Shown: one piece after another, positions 1 through 8,640 of the stretch
Position numbering within the stretch: the stretch's first letter is position 1
How the letters are laid out: every line of letters starts with the position of its first letter
NCBI GenBank assembly: GCA_023457495.1
Contig: JAEWLQ010000021.1
Coordinates: 1 to 62,199 of the forward strand
Source: Pseudomonadota bacterium
GTDB taxonomy: Bacteria; Pseudomonadota; Gammaproteobacteria; Steroidobacterales; Steroidobacteraceae
DNA: 62,199 bases
Reading direction: 5' to 3'
Made by a program: the position numbers and the translations under genes
The notes under the pieces: model-generated
Databases searched by the model: none
Told to the model about the DNA's origin: nothing
Seen by the model: the letters and a program-made list of their open reading frames with translations, nothing else

Positions 1-1033
1 AGTTGCTGCCGCGGCCGAACTGGTATTCCTCGCCCTGGATGCCGCCATCGGCGCCGAATGACAAGGTGGGCCACAGATCCGCCTTCGCCACCTTGGTCTG
101 CGCCTCGCTCGCGCGCGTCAGTGCTTCGAGCTGCTGCAGCTCGGGCCGATTATCGAGTGCCGCCTGGCGCAGGTCCGCCAGAGCCCGCGTGGTCGCGGTC
201 ACGTTCGCGCCGACTTCGGCGTCCTCGAGCTCGGCATCGAGCGGGCGATTGAGCAGGAAGTTGAGGTAGCTGCGCGCCTGCGCCGCGCCGTTCTGGGCGT
301 CGCGGGACTGCTGCATCACTTCCAGTAGTTCGGCGCGCGCCCGCAGCACCTGGTCCTGCGTCACCTTGCCGTTGCGGAACAGCGATTCATTGACGCGGAG
401 GTTTTCATTGAGCAGCGTCACCGAGGCGTCGACGATGCCGCGCGTGCGTACCGCCGCCAGATAGGTGAGGTAGCCGACGGTGATGTCGCGCTTGAGTCGG
501 CGCCCGAGCGCCTCGTGCCCATACTCGGTCGCACCGAGCAGCTCGCGCTGGGCGCGCACCGCGGCGGGGATCGCGGGCGCGATCAACGGCATGCGCAGCG
601 TGACGCGCGTGTCCTGCTCGCGCTCGCGCAGGAACGGGATCGACTCGTTACGCACCACGGGAAATTGCGGCTGCTGGCCCTGCGCGACGAGCAGGTCGTT
701 GAGAGTCTGGTACGCGGGATTGAGTGTGTCGCCCAGGGGCAGGTCGATAGTTCGGCCACCTTCGGAGCGTGAATAACGCGCCGCGAGTCCGGCCTCCGGG
801 AAATAGCGCGCACGCGCCGCATCGAGTGCCGCCTCCGCACGCTCGACTTCGAGCGACTGGGCGCGCAGCGCGAGATTCGACTGCAGACCTTCGCGCACAT
901 AGTCGTCGATGACTGCGCCGAGCGGCCGGCCGCCGTTTTCCGCGGGCTGCGCGCCGGCGACGAGCGAAAACCCGGCCCAGAGGCACAGCACGATCCACCC
1001 TGCAGGTTTCAGTTGTTCAGTTGCTGGACGCAT
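1..1033 (-). CDS. TolC-family outer-membrane efflux channel (3' end outside window)
   Basis: The N-terminal ~344 residues are present; the C-terminus lies beyond the left edge. It opens with a hydrophobic signal segment (WIVLCLWAGFSLVAGAQ), then repeated amphipathic stretches such as LRAQSLEVERAEAALDAARARYFPEAGL, typical of the alpha-barrel of TolC/outer-membrane efflux proteins. The family forms the outer-membrane duct of tripartite RND, ABC or MFS pumps. The ATG at 1033 lies 44 bases downstream of the tetR stop on the same strand, so the two are probably co-transcribed; pump subunits would be expected to the left. Substrate cannot be inferred. Confidence 0.85.
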   Translation of the reverse strand, partial: MRPATEQLKPAGWIVLCLWAGFSLVAGAQPAENGGRPLGAVIDDYVREGLQSNLALRAQSLEVERAEAALDAARARYFPEAGLAARYSRSEGGRTIDLPLGDTLNPAYQTLNDLLVAQGQQPQFPVVRNESIPFLREREQDTRVTLRMPLIAPAIPAAVRAQRELLGATEYGHEALGRRLKRDITVGYLTYLAAVRTRGIVDASVTLLNENLRVNESLFRNGKVTQDQVLRARAELLEVMQQSRDAQNGAAQARSYLNFLLNRPLDAELEDAEVGANVTATTRALADLRQAALDNRPELQQLEALTRASEAQTKVAKADLWPTLSFGADGGIQGEEYQFGRGSN

Positions 1034-1077
1034 GTCTAATCCGTGACGCCTTTTTCCTCAGGGTATGGAGCGCCGTC

Positions 1078-1716
1078 TCAGGCCTTCAGATCGCGCGTGA
1101 CCATGCTGATCGCGTGTTCGACGAGCGCCTGCGCGGTCACACCGTGGTGAGCCAGCGCATTGGCCTTGGTCGTCGTGAGCTGGATGATTCCATGCATGAA
1201 ACCCCACAACGTGATGCTGGTGAGCAGCGGCGATCCGATATCCGCGCGGATGCTGCCGTCACGAATGCCGGCTTCGATCGACTGGATGAGACGCTCCTGC
1301 AGGCGGTCACCGCCGACCGCGCAGGCCTGCTCGGAGGGCGAACCGTCCGTGGGCTCCGGCGACTGCAGCTCGCAGCGCGCCAGTGCGTCGAAAAGCACGG
1401 GAAATTCCTGCGAAAACGCGACGTAGGCCCGGCCCATGGCGCTGACCTGCTCGATGCCCGTGCGATTGCGCTCTGCGGCTTCGACGAAACGGATCAGCAA
1501 CATTCCCATAGCCCGCTCGGCCAGTCCGAACATGAGATCGGACCGATCCTGGAAATACACGTACAGCAGTGCGCGCGACAGACGCGCGCGCCGGGCGACG
1601 TCATCCATGGTCAGAGCGTCGAGTCCCATCTCGCGGCCCGTGGCCTCGGCGGCGTCTATGATCTCGGCGCGTCGGCGCTCCTTCTCCTCCAATCGGCGTT
1701 CGGCGATGTAGTTCAT
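1078..1716 (-). CDS. TetR/AcrR-family transcriptional repressor
   Basis: A 212-residue protein with an N-terminal TetR helix-turn-helix (about residues 18-62: LTMDDVARRARLSRALLYVYF) and a C-terminal ligand/dimer domain. The family represses efflux genes and is released by small hydrophobic ligands. The ATG at 1716 (MNYIAERR) is preferred over an in-frame ATG at 1785, because the longer form would translate through a palindromic operator at 1741-1753. The gene sits immediately upstream of the TolC-like gene on the same strand, so it probably controls itself and the efflux operon. Confidence 0.88.
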   Translation of the reverse strand: MNYIAERRLEEKERRRAEIIDAAEATGREMGLDALTMDDVARRARLSRALLYVYFQDRSDLMFGLAERAMGMLLIRFVEAAERNRTGIEQVSAMGRAYVAFSQEFPVLFDALARCELQSPEPTDGSPSEQACAVGGDRLQERLIQSIEAGIRDGSIRADIGSPLLTSITLWGFMHGIIQLTTTKANALAHHGVTAQALVEHAISMVTRDLKA

Positions 1717-1740
1717 GGGTCGCGAGCCTAGGCGAGCTAC

Positions 1741-1753
1741 TGACACTGTGTCA
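1741..1753. promoter_or_regulatory. TetR operator palindrome overlapping the tetR -35 box
   Basis: TGACAC-T-GTGTCA is a perfect 13-base inverted repeat 25 bases upstream of the chosen tetR start. On the minus strand it overlaps a consensus -35 box TTGACA (1754-1749). An 18-base spacer would place a weak -10 (TAGGCT) at 1730-1725. Binding here would block RNA polymerase, the usual autorepression of TetR proteins. The assignment to this regulator rests on position and symmetry only. Confidence 0.6.
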
Positions 1754-1784
1754 ATTACTAGAACTGTGTATAAGGATCGGTTCA

Positions 1785-1811
1785 TGCAAATGCGAACTCA
1801 TCGCATTTACA
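1785..1811. promoter_or_regulatory. Palindromic operator candidate in the feoA promoter
   Basis: Arms AAATGCGA (1788-1795) and TCGCATTT (1801-1808) are perfect reverse complements around a 5-base spacer, and the symmetry extends to TG/CA at 1785-1786 and 1810-1811. The right arm overlaps a good -35 box (TTTACA, 1806-1811); 18 bases on is a -10-like CATACT (1830-1835). A bound regulator would occlude this promoter. Iron-uptake genes are usually controlled by Fur, but the match to the classical Fur box is poor, so the regulator is unknown. Confidence 0.5.
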
Positions 1812-1842
1812 TCCGGGCGGTCCGAACCCCATACTCGCACCC

Positions 1843-2202
1843 GTGAAAGCCACCGTTTCCCTGTCGGACACATCCGTCTCTCTGACTGAATTGCGCAGGG
1901 GAGACAGCGCCTGGGTGTCGGGACTCGACGCTTCGGTTCTGTCCGGTGCGAACGAGCAGGAAACCGAGGCGCTGCTGGCGCGGCTGCGCGATCTCGGGTT
2001 CGTCGCGGGCGCGCGCTGCGAGATCGTCGCACGCATGTGGTTCGGCGGCGATCCTCTGGCCGTGCGCATCGGCGGCTCCATGTTCGCCCTGCGCCGCGCG
2101 GAAGCCGCCGCGGTGCGGGTGCAGAGGCTCCCGGAGCGGGCGAGCGGAAGCCAGAATCTCGAGCCCGCCGCGACGCAAGCTGCCATGGCTCATCGGGCCT
2201 GA
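1843..2202 (+). CDS. feoA: Ferrous iron transport protein A (FeoA)
   Basis: A 119-residue cytosolic SH3-like protein that assists the FeoB permease. The core runs from about residue 14 to 90 (SLTELRRGDSAWV, ARLRDLGFVAGARCEIVARM, GDPLAVRIGGSMFALRRAEAAAVRV), matching FeoA. The ~25-residue C-terminal tail is extra. Start is a GTG; there is no Shine-Dalgarno sequence and the likely -10 box ends 7 bases before it, so the mRNA may be leaderless. feoB follows after 36 bases. Confidence 0.87.
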   Translation: MKATVSLSDTSVSLTELRRGDSAWVSGLDASVLSGANEQETEALLARLRDLGFVAGARCEIVARMWFGGDPLAVRIGGSMFALRRAEAAAVRVQRLPERASGSQNLEPAATQAAMAHRA

Positions 2203-2238
2203 TCCGGCCGAACGGCCTGGCGGGCAACGCAGGAAACC

Positions 2239-4113
2239 TTGGACGCCATCGTCACCACTTCCGCGCAACGCATCGCACTGGTCGGTGTGCCCAACTGCGG
2301 CAAGACCGCATTGTTCAACCGGCTCACGGGCAGTCACCAGAAGGTTGCTAACTACCCGGGCGTCACGGTCGAGCGGCGCGAGGGCGAGCGCCTCGCGCGC
2401 GACGGCCGCGAGCTGCGCATCCTCGATCTGCCGGGCACCTACGGACTCAAACCGACCACGCTCGACGAGGCCATAACCCGCGACGTATTACTCGGACGCG
2501 TGGGGCGCGAAGGCGCGCCGGATCTCGTGGTCTGCGTCGTCGACGCCGTGCACCTGCCCATCGGCCTGAGGCTGGCGCTCGAGGTGAAACGCCTCGGCTT
2601 GCCGATGATCCTCGCGCTCAATCGCATGGACGTCGCGAAACGGCGTGGCGTGCATATCGACGTCGGCCGGCTCGCGGTCGAGCTCGGCGTGCAGGTGGTG
2701 CCGACGGTCGCGGTCCGGCGCGGCGGCGCCGACGCGTTGATCGAGGCCATCGAGCCGTCCCACTGGAGCGGCAACCGGGCGGCGAGCGTGCCGCAATGGC
2801 ACGAGCCGACGGCCGAGGATGCCGAGCAGACGCAGGCGGACCTGCGCGGCCTGCTCTTTGCGGCGGGCTACACGCCGCCGCGCGACAGCGAGTGGTTGGG
2901 TCGCGTCGACCGCGTATTGCTGCATCCCGTCGGCGGCATCGCCGTACTCGCCGTCGTCATGTTTCTCATTTTCCAGGCGGTGTTCAGCTGGGCCGCACCG
3001 CTCATGGATGGCATCGACGCGGGCATGGGCGCGCTCGGCGGCTGGGTCTCGGCGCACCTGCCGCCCGGACCGCTCGCGAGCCTGTTATCCGACGGCGTGA
3101 TCGCCGGCGCGGGCGCGGTGCTGGTGTTCCTGCCGCAGATCGTCATCCTGTTCTTCTTCATTCTCTTCCTCGAGGATTCCGGCTACCTGCCGCGCGCCGC
3201 CTATCTACTCGACCGGCTCATGGGCTGGGTGGGACTGTCGGGGCGCGCGTTCATCCCGTTGCTGTCGAGCCACGCCTGCGCCATCCCCGGCATCATGGCG
3301 ACGCGCACCATCCCGAACTGGCGCGACCGCCTGACCACGATCATGATCGCGCCGCTCATGACCTGCTCCGCGCGCCTGCCGGTGTACGGGCTGCTGATCG
3401 CGGCGTTCATCCCGGCGCGCGACGTGGGCATCTTCAACCTGCAGGGGCTGGTGCTGTTCGCCCTGTACGCGGCCGGCATCCTTTCCTCGCTGCTCGTCGC
3501 GCTGGTGGTCAAACAGTTCACCGGCGGCTCGCATCATTCGCCGCTGATGCTGGAGCTGCCGGATTTCCAGTGGCCACACGCCGGCAACCTGCTGCACGGA
3601 CTGTGGGAACGCGTGCGCATCTTCGTGACCCGCGTCGGCGGCATCATCCTCGCGCTGATGATCGTGTTGTGGTTCCTGTCCAGCTACCCGGCGCCGCCGC
3701 CGGATGCGACCGGCCTTCCGATCCAGTACAGCTTCGCCGGCCGGCTCGGCGCGATGCTCGAACACGTCTTCGCGCCCATCGGCTTCAACTGGCAGATCTC
3801 GATCGCGCTCGTGCCGGGGCTCGCGGCGCGCGAAGTCGCGGTGGGCGCCCTCGGCACGGTGTATGCGATGTCCGCGACGGGCGATGACCTCGCGGGCCAG
3901 CTCGAGCCGGTGATCGCCAGCGGCTGGAGCCTCGCCACCGCCTGCTCGCTGCTCGCCTGGTATGTATTCGCGCCGCAGTGCCTCTCGACTCTCGCGATCG
4001 TGAAGCGCGAAACCAACTCGTGGCGTTATCCCATCATCATGGCCGCCTACCTGTTCGCGCTGGCCTATCTCGCGTCCTTCATCACCTACCGCGTCGTCGG
4101 GTCCTGGGCGTAG
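2239..4113 (+). CDS. feoB: Ferrous iron transporter FeoB
   Basis: A 624-residue inner-membrane Fe(II) transporter with an N-terminal GTPase. Visible G motifs are G1 GVPNCGKT (16-23), G3 DLPGTYG and G4 NRMD. The membrane part carries the Gate motifs with the form SSHACAIPGIMATRT and APLMTCSARLPVY; the conserved cysteines expected in the pore region are present. It is shorter than E. coli FeoB (773 aa), mainly at the C-terminus. The start is TTG at 2239 with AGGAAA just upstream. It is co-oriented with feoA and followed after 9 bases by a small membrane protein. Confidence 0.95.
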   Translation: MDAIVTTSAQRIALVGVPNCGKTALFNRLTGSHQKVANYPGVTVERREGERLARDGRELRILDLPGTYGLKPTTLDEAITRDVLLGRVGREGAPDLVVCVVDAVHLPIGLRLALEVKRLGLPMILALNRMDVAKRRGVHIDVGRLAVELGVQVVPTVAVRRGGADALIEAIEPSHWSGNRAASVPQWHEPTAEDAEQTQADLRGLLFAAGYTPPRDSEWLGRVDRVLLHPVGGIAVLAVVMFLIFQAVFSWAAPLMDGIDAGMGALGGWVSAHLPPGPLASLLSDGVIAGAGAVLVFLPQIVILFFFILFLEDSGYLPRAAYLLDRLMGWVGLSGRAFIPLLSSHACAIPGIMATRTIPNWRDRLTTIMIAPLMTCSARLPVYGLLIAAFIPARDVGIFNLQGLVLFALYAAGILSSLLVALVVKQFTGGSHHSPLMLELPDFQWPHAGNLLHGLWERVRIFVTRVGGIILALMIVLWFLSSYPAPPPDATGLPIQYSFAGRLGAMLEHVFAPIGFNWQISIALVPGLAAREVAVGALGTVYAMSATGDDLAGQLEPVIASGWSLATACSLLAWYVFAPQCLSTLAIVKRETNSWRYPIIMAAYLFALAYLASFITYRVVGSWA

Positions 4114-4122
4114 AGTTTCGCC

Positions 4123-4359
4123 ATGTGGCAACAGCTGCTCGTCGCCGCCATCGTCTTCTCCGCCTTCCTGGTGAGTGCGTGGAAGCTCATGCCGGCCCGG
4201 CGCAGGCTCAGGATCCTGATGTCGCTCGACGCCTGGGCCGCGCATCGTGGGCTCGAGGGATTCCGGGCGCGCGTCCTGACGCCACGCATCCGGCGCGCCG
4301 GGGGTGGCTGCGACGGATGCGCCGCGAATCCGGCGCGCGCACCGCAGCGCCGACGGTGA
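4123..4359 (+). CDS. Small Cys-rich single-span membrane protein, FeoB-associated type
   Basis: A 78-residue protein with one N-terminal membrane span (LLVAAIVFSAFLVSAWKLM) and a basic tail ending in GGGCDGCAAN, a CxxC pair that could bind metal. Short membrane proteins with a terminal CxxC are common immediately after feoB and are annotated as DUF6587 or FeoB-associated Cys-rich proteins; their function is not established. Its stop overlaps the next start in a GTGA arrangement, so the four genes feoA to the binding protein look like one unit. Confidence 0.7.
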   Translation: MWQQLLVAAIVFSAFLVSAWKLMPARRRLRILMSLDAWAAHRGLEGFRARVLTPRIRRAGGGCDGCAANPARAPQRRR

Positions 4360-5267
4360 CACGCGCGATTCTCGCGATCCTGCTGCTCGCGGCGGGTGCG
4401 GCCTCGAGCGCGCCGGCCCGCGCCGACGCCACGCGCACGGTACGCGACGACACCGGCGCACGCGTGACGGTGAGCGCGCGGGAGTGCCGCATCGTGTCGC
4501 TCGCGCCCGGAACCACGGCGATGTTGTACGCGGCCGGCGCGGGGCATTGCCTGGTCGGCACCATCGCGCACAGCGTCGAACCGGAAGAGGCGGCACGCAT
4601 TCCCGTCGTCGGTGACGCGGAAACACTCGATTTCGAACAACTGCTCGCGCTGCGCCCGACGGCGGTCGTGGTGGCGGTCGACGTCGTGCAGCGCGTGCGC
4701 ATCGACCGCATCCGCTCGCTCGGCGTACCAGTGTACGAGGTGCACGTCACGCGGCTGGCGGGCATGCCGGAATCGATCGAGCGCCTCGGCGCACTCACCG
4801 GCACCGCGGAGGCCGCGAATCGCAGTGCCGCCGCGCTGCGCGCCGAGCTCGACGGCATCTCCTCGAACTACCGCGAGCGACGGCCCGTCCGCGTGCTCTA
4901 CCAGATCTGGGATCAGCCCATCTACACGATCGGCGGCAAACACGTGATCAACGATGCCCTGCGGCTGTGCGGCGCCGTGAATGTGTTCGCCGATCTCGGC
5001 ACCGCCGCGCCCGCCGTCACGCGCGAGTCGGTGGTGCTGCGCGACCCGGAGCTCATCATCGCCTCCGGACCGCCCGGCGCCGGCGACCCCTGGCTCGCCG
5101 AATGGCGCAGATATCCGGCGCTCGCCGCGGTGCGCAACGGGCAGCTGGTCGCCTACAGCGACCTGCGCATCGACCGCATGGGGCCGTCCGTCATCGCCGC
5201 CACCGGCAGCCTGTGCGCGGTCATCGACCGCTCGCGCGCGGCCGTCGCCCGCAAGGCCGGCCGCTGA
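4356..5267 (+). CDS. Periplasmic substrate-binding protein, BtuF/TroA-like
   Basis: About 303 residues. The signal peptide runs TRAILAILLLAAGAASSAPARA before DATRTVRDDTG. The body is a helical-backbone binding protein of the cobalamin/haem/siderophore class: RIVSLAPGTTAMLYAAGAG near the N-terminus, ETLDFEQLLALRPTAVVVA, and YTIGGKHVINDALRLCGAVNVF. GTG at 4356 was chosen because it overlaps the upstream stop (GTGA) and begins directly with the signal peptide; an ATG at 4317 is possible. No ABC permease or ATPase lies nearby, so it is an orphan binding protein within a feo cluster. Its ligand is unknown. Confidence 0.8.
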   Translation: MTRAILAILLLAAGAASSAPARADATRTVRDDTGARVTVSARECRIVSLAPGTTAMLYAAGAGHCLVGTIAHSVEPEEAARIPVVGDAETLDFEQLLALRPTAVVVAVDVVQRVRIDRIRSLGVPVYEVHVTRLAGMPESIERLGALTGTAEAANRSAAALRAELDGISSNYRERRPVRVLYQIWDQPIYTIGGKHVINDALRLCGAVNVFADLGTAAPAVTRESVVLRDPELIIASGPPGAGDPWLAEWRRYPALAAVRNGQLVAYSDLRIDRMGPSVIAATGSLCAVIDRSRAAVARKAGR

Positions 5268-5286
5268 TCCAGCGCGGGTTGACTAG

Positions 5287-5775
5287 CTAGTCGCGGAAAT
5301 TGTTGAACTGCAGCGGGCGGTCCAGCTCCGCCTTCTTGAGCAATGCGATCGCGGATTGCAGGTCATCGCGCGATTTGCCCGTGACGCGCAGCTTGTCGCC
5401 CTGGATCTGCGCCTGCACCTTGAGCTTCGAATCCTTGACCAGCTTCTGCAGCTTCTTACCAGTGTCGGGGTCGATGCCGTGGCGCAGCTGGATGTCCTGG
5501 CGCGCCTCGGCGAGATTCGTGACCGCGTCCTTTTTCTCCATGCAGCGCACGTCGATGCCGCGCTTGGCGAGGCGCTGCGTCAGGATGTCGAGCATCTGCT
5601 TGAGCTGGAATTCGGCCGGCGCCTTCATGCTCACGATGAATTCCTTTTCCTTGAGCGTATAGGTGGCGCCCGTGTCCTTGAAGTCAAAGCGCTGCGCGAG
5701 CTCGCGATTCGCCTGGTCCACGGCATTGGTGAGCTCGTGACCGTCGAGCTCGGAGACGGCGTCGAATGAGGGCAT
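5287..5775 (-). CDS. yajQ: YajQ-family nucleotide-binding protein
   Basis: A 162-residue cytosolic protein of two ferredoxin-like folds. It matches YajQ (DUF520) along its length: MPSFDAVSELDGHELTNAV at the N-terminus, RFDFKDTGATY, and GKSRDDLQSAIALLK near the end. Relatives in Xanthomonas bind cyclic di-GMP and affect gene expression; whether this one does is not visible. The ATG at 5775 gives the family's usual N-terminus; a longer reading from 5820 adds an unlikely basic extension. It lies 10 bases after the DUF2780 gene on the same strand. Confidence 0.92.
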   Translation of the reverse strand: MPSFDAVSELDGHELTNAVDQANRELAQRFDFKDTGATYTLKEKEFIVSMKAPAEFQLKQMLDILTQRLAKRGIDVRCMEKKDAVTNLAEARQDIQLRHGIDPDTGKKLQKLVKDSKLKVQAQIQGDKLRVTGKSRDDLQSAIALLKKAELDRPLQFNNFRD

Positions 5776-5785
5776 CTGTCTTCCT

Positions 5786-6172
5786 TCAGCCTCGCAGGAT
5801 CTTTTCGAGTTTCGAGGCAACTTCGGGTCCTGCCTTGCCGCGCAGGAACTCCATGATCACGGGCGCGAAGCGCTTCGCATCGTCGGCGGAAAGTCCGAGC
5901 TTGCCGAAACCCTGCACGATGGTCGCGATGAGGCTCGCGTTGCCGCCCACCGCGCCGGCGATGCCGCCTAACAACCCACCGAGGCCGCCGCCGCCGCTGG
6001 CGGGCGCCTTCTTCATGAGGTCGCCGAGGCCTGGCACGCCGCCGAGCAGCTTGCCGAATTCGTCACCGCCCATCTTGTCCTTCGCGGCCTTGAACAGCAC
6101 CGCAGCGCCGCCCTCGGCCTGCGCCCCGCTCACGCCGAGCTGCTTCGTCAAGGCGTCGATGAGTTCTTTCAT
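5786..6172 (-). CDS. DUF2780 family protein
   Basis: A 128-residue soluble protein: MKELIDALTKQLGVSGAQAEGG, a middle glycine-rich stretch (GGGGLGGLLGGIAGAVGG, about 58-76) and a C-terminal helical part (KFAPVIMEFL-like). This resembles DUF2780/VcgC-VcgE proteins, whose role is unknown. Its ATG overlaps the stop of the HerA-like ATPase by four bases (ATGA), so the two are translationally coupled and possibly act together. Confidence 0.72.
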   Translation of the reverse strand: MKELIDALTKQLGVSGAQAEGGAAVLFKAAKDKMGGDEFGKLLGGVPGLGDLMKKAPASGGGGLGGLLGGIAGAVGGNASLIATIVQGFGKLGLSADDAKRFAPVIMEFLRGKAGPEVASKLEKILRG

Positions 6173-8616
6173 GTCGTCTCCTGTTCGAATGCCGGGGCGG
6201 GAAACCCGTCCGCGCCCTTCCGCCAAGGTATCCACACCAGCGCCACTTCGCCGATTGCGATGTCCGATTTGCGGGCCGGCACGTCGACGCTCCTGAGCGT
6301 GAGCGCCGTCGCATCGAGCGACCCTTCGAGCTTCGCGACTTCGCCTTCGAGCTCGCGCTGCGCATCCGCGAATCGCTGACGCAGGACTTCCAGGCTCTCC
6401 TCGGCGCGTGCAACGTCTTGCGATTCGCGGCCGATGCGTGAGGCCGAGCGCGCGGCCGTGCCGACGCGGCCGATGTTGCCGACGGACAGTTTCTTGCGGC
6501 CGAACAGCGCGCCCAGTATCGAGCTGCCGATGTTCACTGCGGTCTGCATCTGCTGCTGCGAGAGCTGGCTCTTCTCGCGTTCGCGCCGGTCTTCCGCGCG
6601 GCGGATCTGGTCCGATAGCTGCTGTAGTTTGGTCTGCCCGCGCTTGCGCAGGTCGGCGACCGCGGCATCGCGCCTTTCGCGTGCGGCGAGTGCGAGCCGC
6701 GAGCGGAAGTCGCCTTCGCTTTCGCCGGGCTTCGATGCGAGCTTGAGCGCGTCGCACACGTAAACGTTCGCCCGCGCTGTCTCGTAGAGCCAGGACTGGA
6801 GCTGCTTGCCCCAGCCCGGATAGCTCGCGGCGCGCAACGCGCTCGCCGGCAATTCGCCGTATTCGGCGTCGGGCGCCGGCGCCGTGGACAGGCGCGATCT
6901 GAGGCCCGCATCCCGCGTGCCGTCTTCCCAGGATGCATTGCCACCGGCGTCGTCGAAAGGCGCGAGCCAGCCCGCAGTCTGCCACTCGTCGAGCGCGAGC
7001 TTCGAATCGACGAAGTGCAGCTTCGCGAAAGCGGCCACCATGGGCTTGTAGAGCACGGGGCCATTGCCGCGCGTCGCCGTGAGGAAATATTCGCCGATGC
7101 CTGTGCCCAGCGAGGGGCGGGCAGCGGCCTCAACCGGAGCGGTGGCAGGCGTGGGCGTGAGCGCGGGCGCGGCTGCAGGTGTGCGCGTCGCGGCGGACGC
7201 CGCGCCCGGCTTGCGCCCGGCCATCACGCGCGCGATCTCAGGACCCGTCAGCGGCCCGCGTAGATAGGACAACGCCCAACGCGTCTTCATGAGCAGCGGC
7301 GCATCGTCGTGCACGTTGCGCACCAGGAACACACGCTGCGTGAGATTCGACATCAGGGCTTCGAGATCGGTCGCCTCGGCGCCGCCGGGCAGCGCGGATT
7401 TGAGACCGTCGATGACGCGCAGCTTGTCGCGCTCGGTCTGCAGGCGGCCGATGAACCACGTGCCGCAGTTCGCGAGGCCCTTGTAATCGAGGTCGACGGG
7501 ATTCTGCGTCGCGAGCACGCAGCCCAGCCCGAACGCACGCGCCTGCTTGAGCAGCGTCAGCATGGGCTGCTTGGACGGCGGATTCGCGCTCGGCGGGAAG
7601 TAGCCGAAGATCTCGTCCATGTAGAAGAGCGCGCGCAGGCTCGAGGTGCCCGACTGCGCGCGCATCCACGCGATCACCTCGTTCAGCACGAGCGTGACGA
7701 TGAACATGCGTTCGGTATCGTCGAGATGCGCGATCGAGATGATCGAGATGCGCGGCTTTCCCTCGGGCGTGAACAGCAGCTTCTGCGCATCGAGCGGCTC
7801 GCCGGCCATCCAGGTCGCGAAGCCGGGCGAGGCGATGAGGTTGTTGATCTGCATCGCGAGCTTGAGCCGGTCCTTCGCGGGGAAGAACGTCTCGAGGTCG
7901 AACGCGCCGAGCTTGTCGAAGGCCGGTTTCTGCACCGCATGGATGAGGCCGTGCATGTCGAGCGCGAGGCCCTGGCGCCACGCGCCCTCGAGGATGTTCG
8001 CGAGCAGGATGTGTTCGCGGCTGCTGATCGGATCCGCATCGATCTTGAGCAGACTCAGCAGGCCGGAGACCACCGATCCGACGCGGTCACGCAGGGCCGC
8101 GGAGTCCGCGAGCAGCTCGGGCGAGGGCGCGGAGAATGAACGCAGCACCGAGAGGGGAATGCCGGTTTCGGCGCCCGGCGTGTAGATGGCCACGTCGGCG
8201 GCCGCGCGCAGTTTCGCGATGCGCTCGGGTGATTGATTCCACTCGGCGAGCCCGTTTTTCCAGTTCTCCGCGGTTTTCGCGGCGAGATCGGCGACCGAGA
8301 TCCCCTTGCGCGCGGCATCACCCGCGTCCACCCAGGGCTCGAAGTCCGACGGCGCGAGATCCGGAAACGTCAGCAGCAGGTTGGCGAGGTCACCCTTCGG
8401 ATCGATGCAGATCGCGGGCACGCCGTCGATGGCGGCTTCCTCGAGCAACGAGATGCACAGGCCCGTCTTTCCCGAGCCCGTCATGCCGACACACACCGCG
8501 TGGGTGGTGAGATCGCGCGAATCGTAGAGCACGAGATCGTCGGTCAGCGCGTTCGCGGCGGGGTCGAACTCGCGGCCGAGGTAGAAGGCGCCTAACTTCT
8601 CGTAGTCGGTGGTCAT
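6169..8616 (-). CDS. HerA-like P-loop ATPase with C-terminal coiled coil
   Basis: An 815-residue protein. The ATPase core has Walker A GMTGSGKT (44-51), an adjacent DPKGDLANLL motif, and a Walker-B-like ALFYMDEIFGYFPP near residue 340, as in the HerA/FtsK superfamily (DUF87/DUF853-like). An Ala/Pro/Thr-rich linker follows around residues 480-510. The C-terminal third has long charged helices (e.g. KLQQLSDQIRRAEDRREREK) around a short GSSILGALFGRKK segment, and ends in a small beta-rich part. No NurA- or SIR2-type partner is adjacent, so a defence role is not supported. ATG 8616 was chosen; an upstream ATG at 8655 lies inside a palindromic repeat. Confidence 0.8.
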   Translation of the reverse strand: MTTDYEKLGAFYLGREFDPAANALTDDLVLYDSRDLTTHAVCVGMTGSGKTGLCISLLEEAAIDGVPAICIDPKGDLANLLLTFPDLAPSDFEPWVDAGDAARKGISVADLAAKTAENWKNGLAEWNQSPERIAKLRAAADVAIYTPGAETGIPLSVLRSFSAPSPELLADSAALRDRVGSVVSGLLSLLKIDADPISSREHILLANILEGAWRQGLALDMHGLIHAVQKPAFDKLGAFDLETFFPAKDRLKLAMQINNLIASPGFATWMAGEPLDAQKLLFTPEGKPRISIISIAHLDDTERMFIVTLVLNEVIAWMRAQSGTSSLRALFYMDEIFGYFPPSANPPSKQPMLTLLKQARAFGLGCVLATQNPVDLDYKGLANCGTWFIGRLQTERDKLRVIDGLKSALPGGAEATDLEALMSNLTQRVFLVRNVHDDAPLLMKTRWALSYLRGPLTGPEIARVMAGRKPGAASAATRTPAAAPALTPTPATAPVEAAARPSLGTGIGEYFLTATRGNGPVLYKPMVAAFAKLHFVDSKLALDEWQTAGWLAPFDDAGGNASWEDGTRDAGLRSRLSTAPAPDAEYGELPASALRAASYPGWGKQLQSWLYETARANVYVCDALKLASKPGESEGDFRSRLALAARERRDAAVADLRKRGQTKLQQLSDQIRRAEDRREREKSQLSQQQMQTAVNIGSSILGALFGRKKLSVGNIGRVGTAARSASRIGRESQDVARAEESLEVLRQRFADAQRELEGEVAKLEGSLDATALTLRSVDVPARKSDIAIGEVALVWIPWRKGADGFPAPAFEQETT

Positions 8617-8640
8617 CTTTGTCAGCCAGGGTTCAAGAAT

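Noticed and set aside
1785..1811. A Fur box at feoA
   Set aside because: The palindrome is strong, but its bases match the classical GATAATGATAATCATTATC at few positions; listed as an unassigned operator instead.
6169..8616. An anti-phage HerA system
   Set aside because: No NurA, SIR2 or other nuclease is nearby; the neighbours are YajQ, DUF2780 and Rid-family genes.
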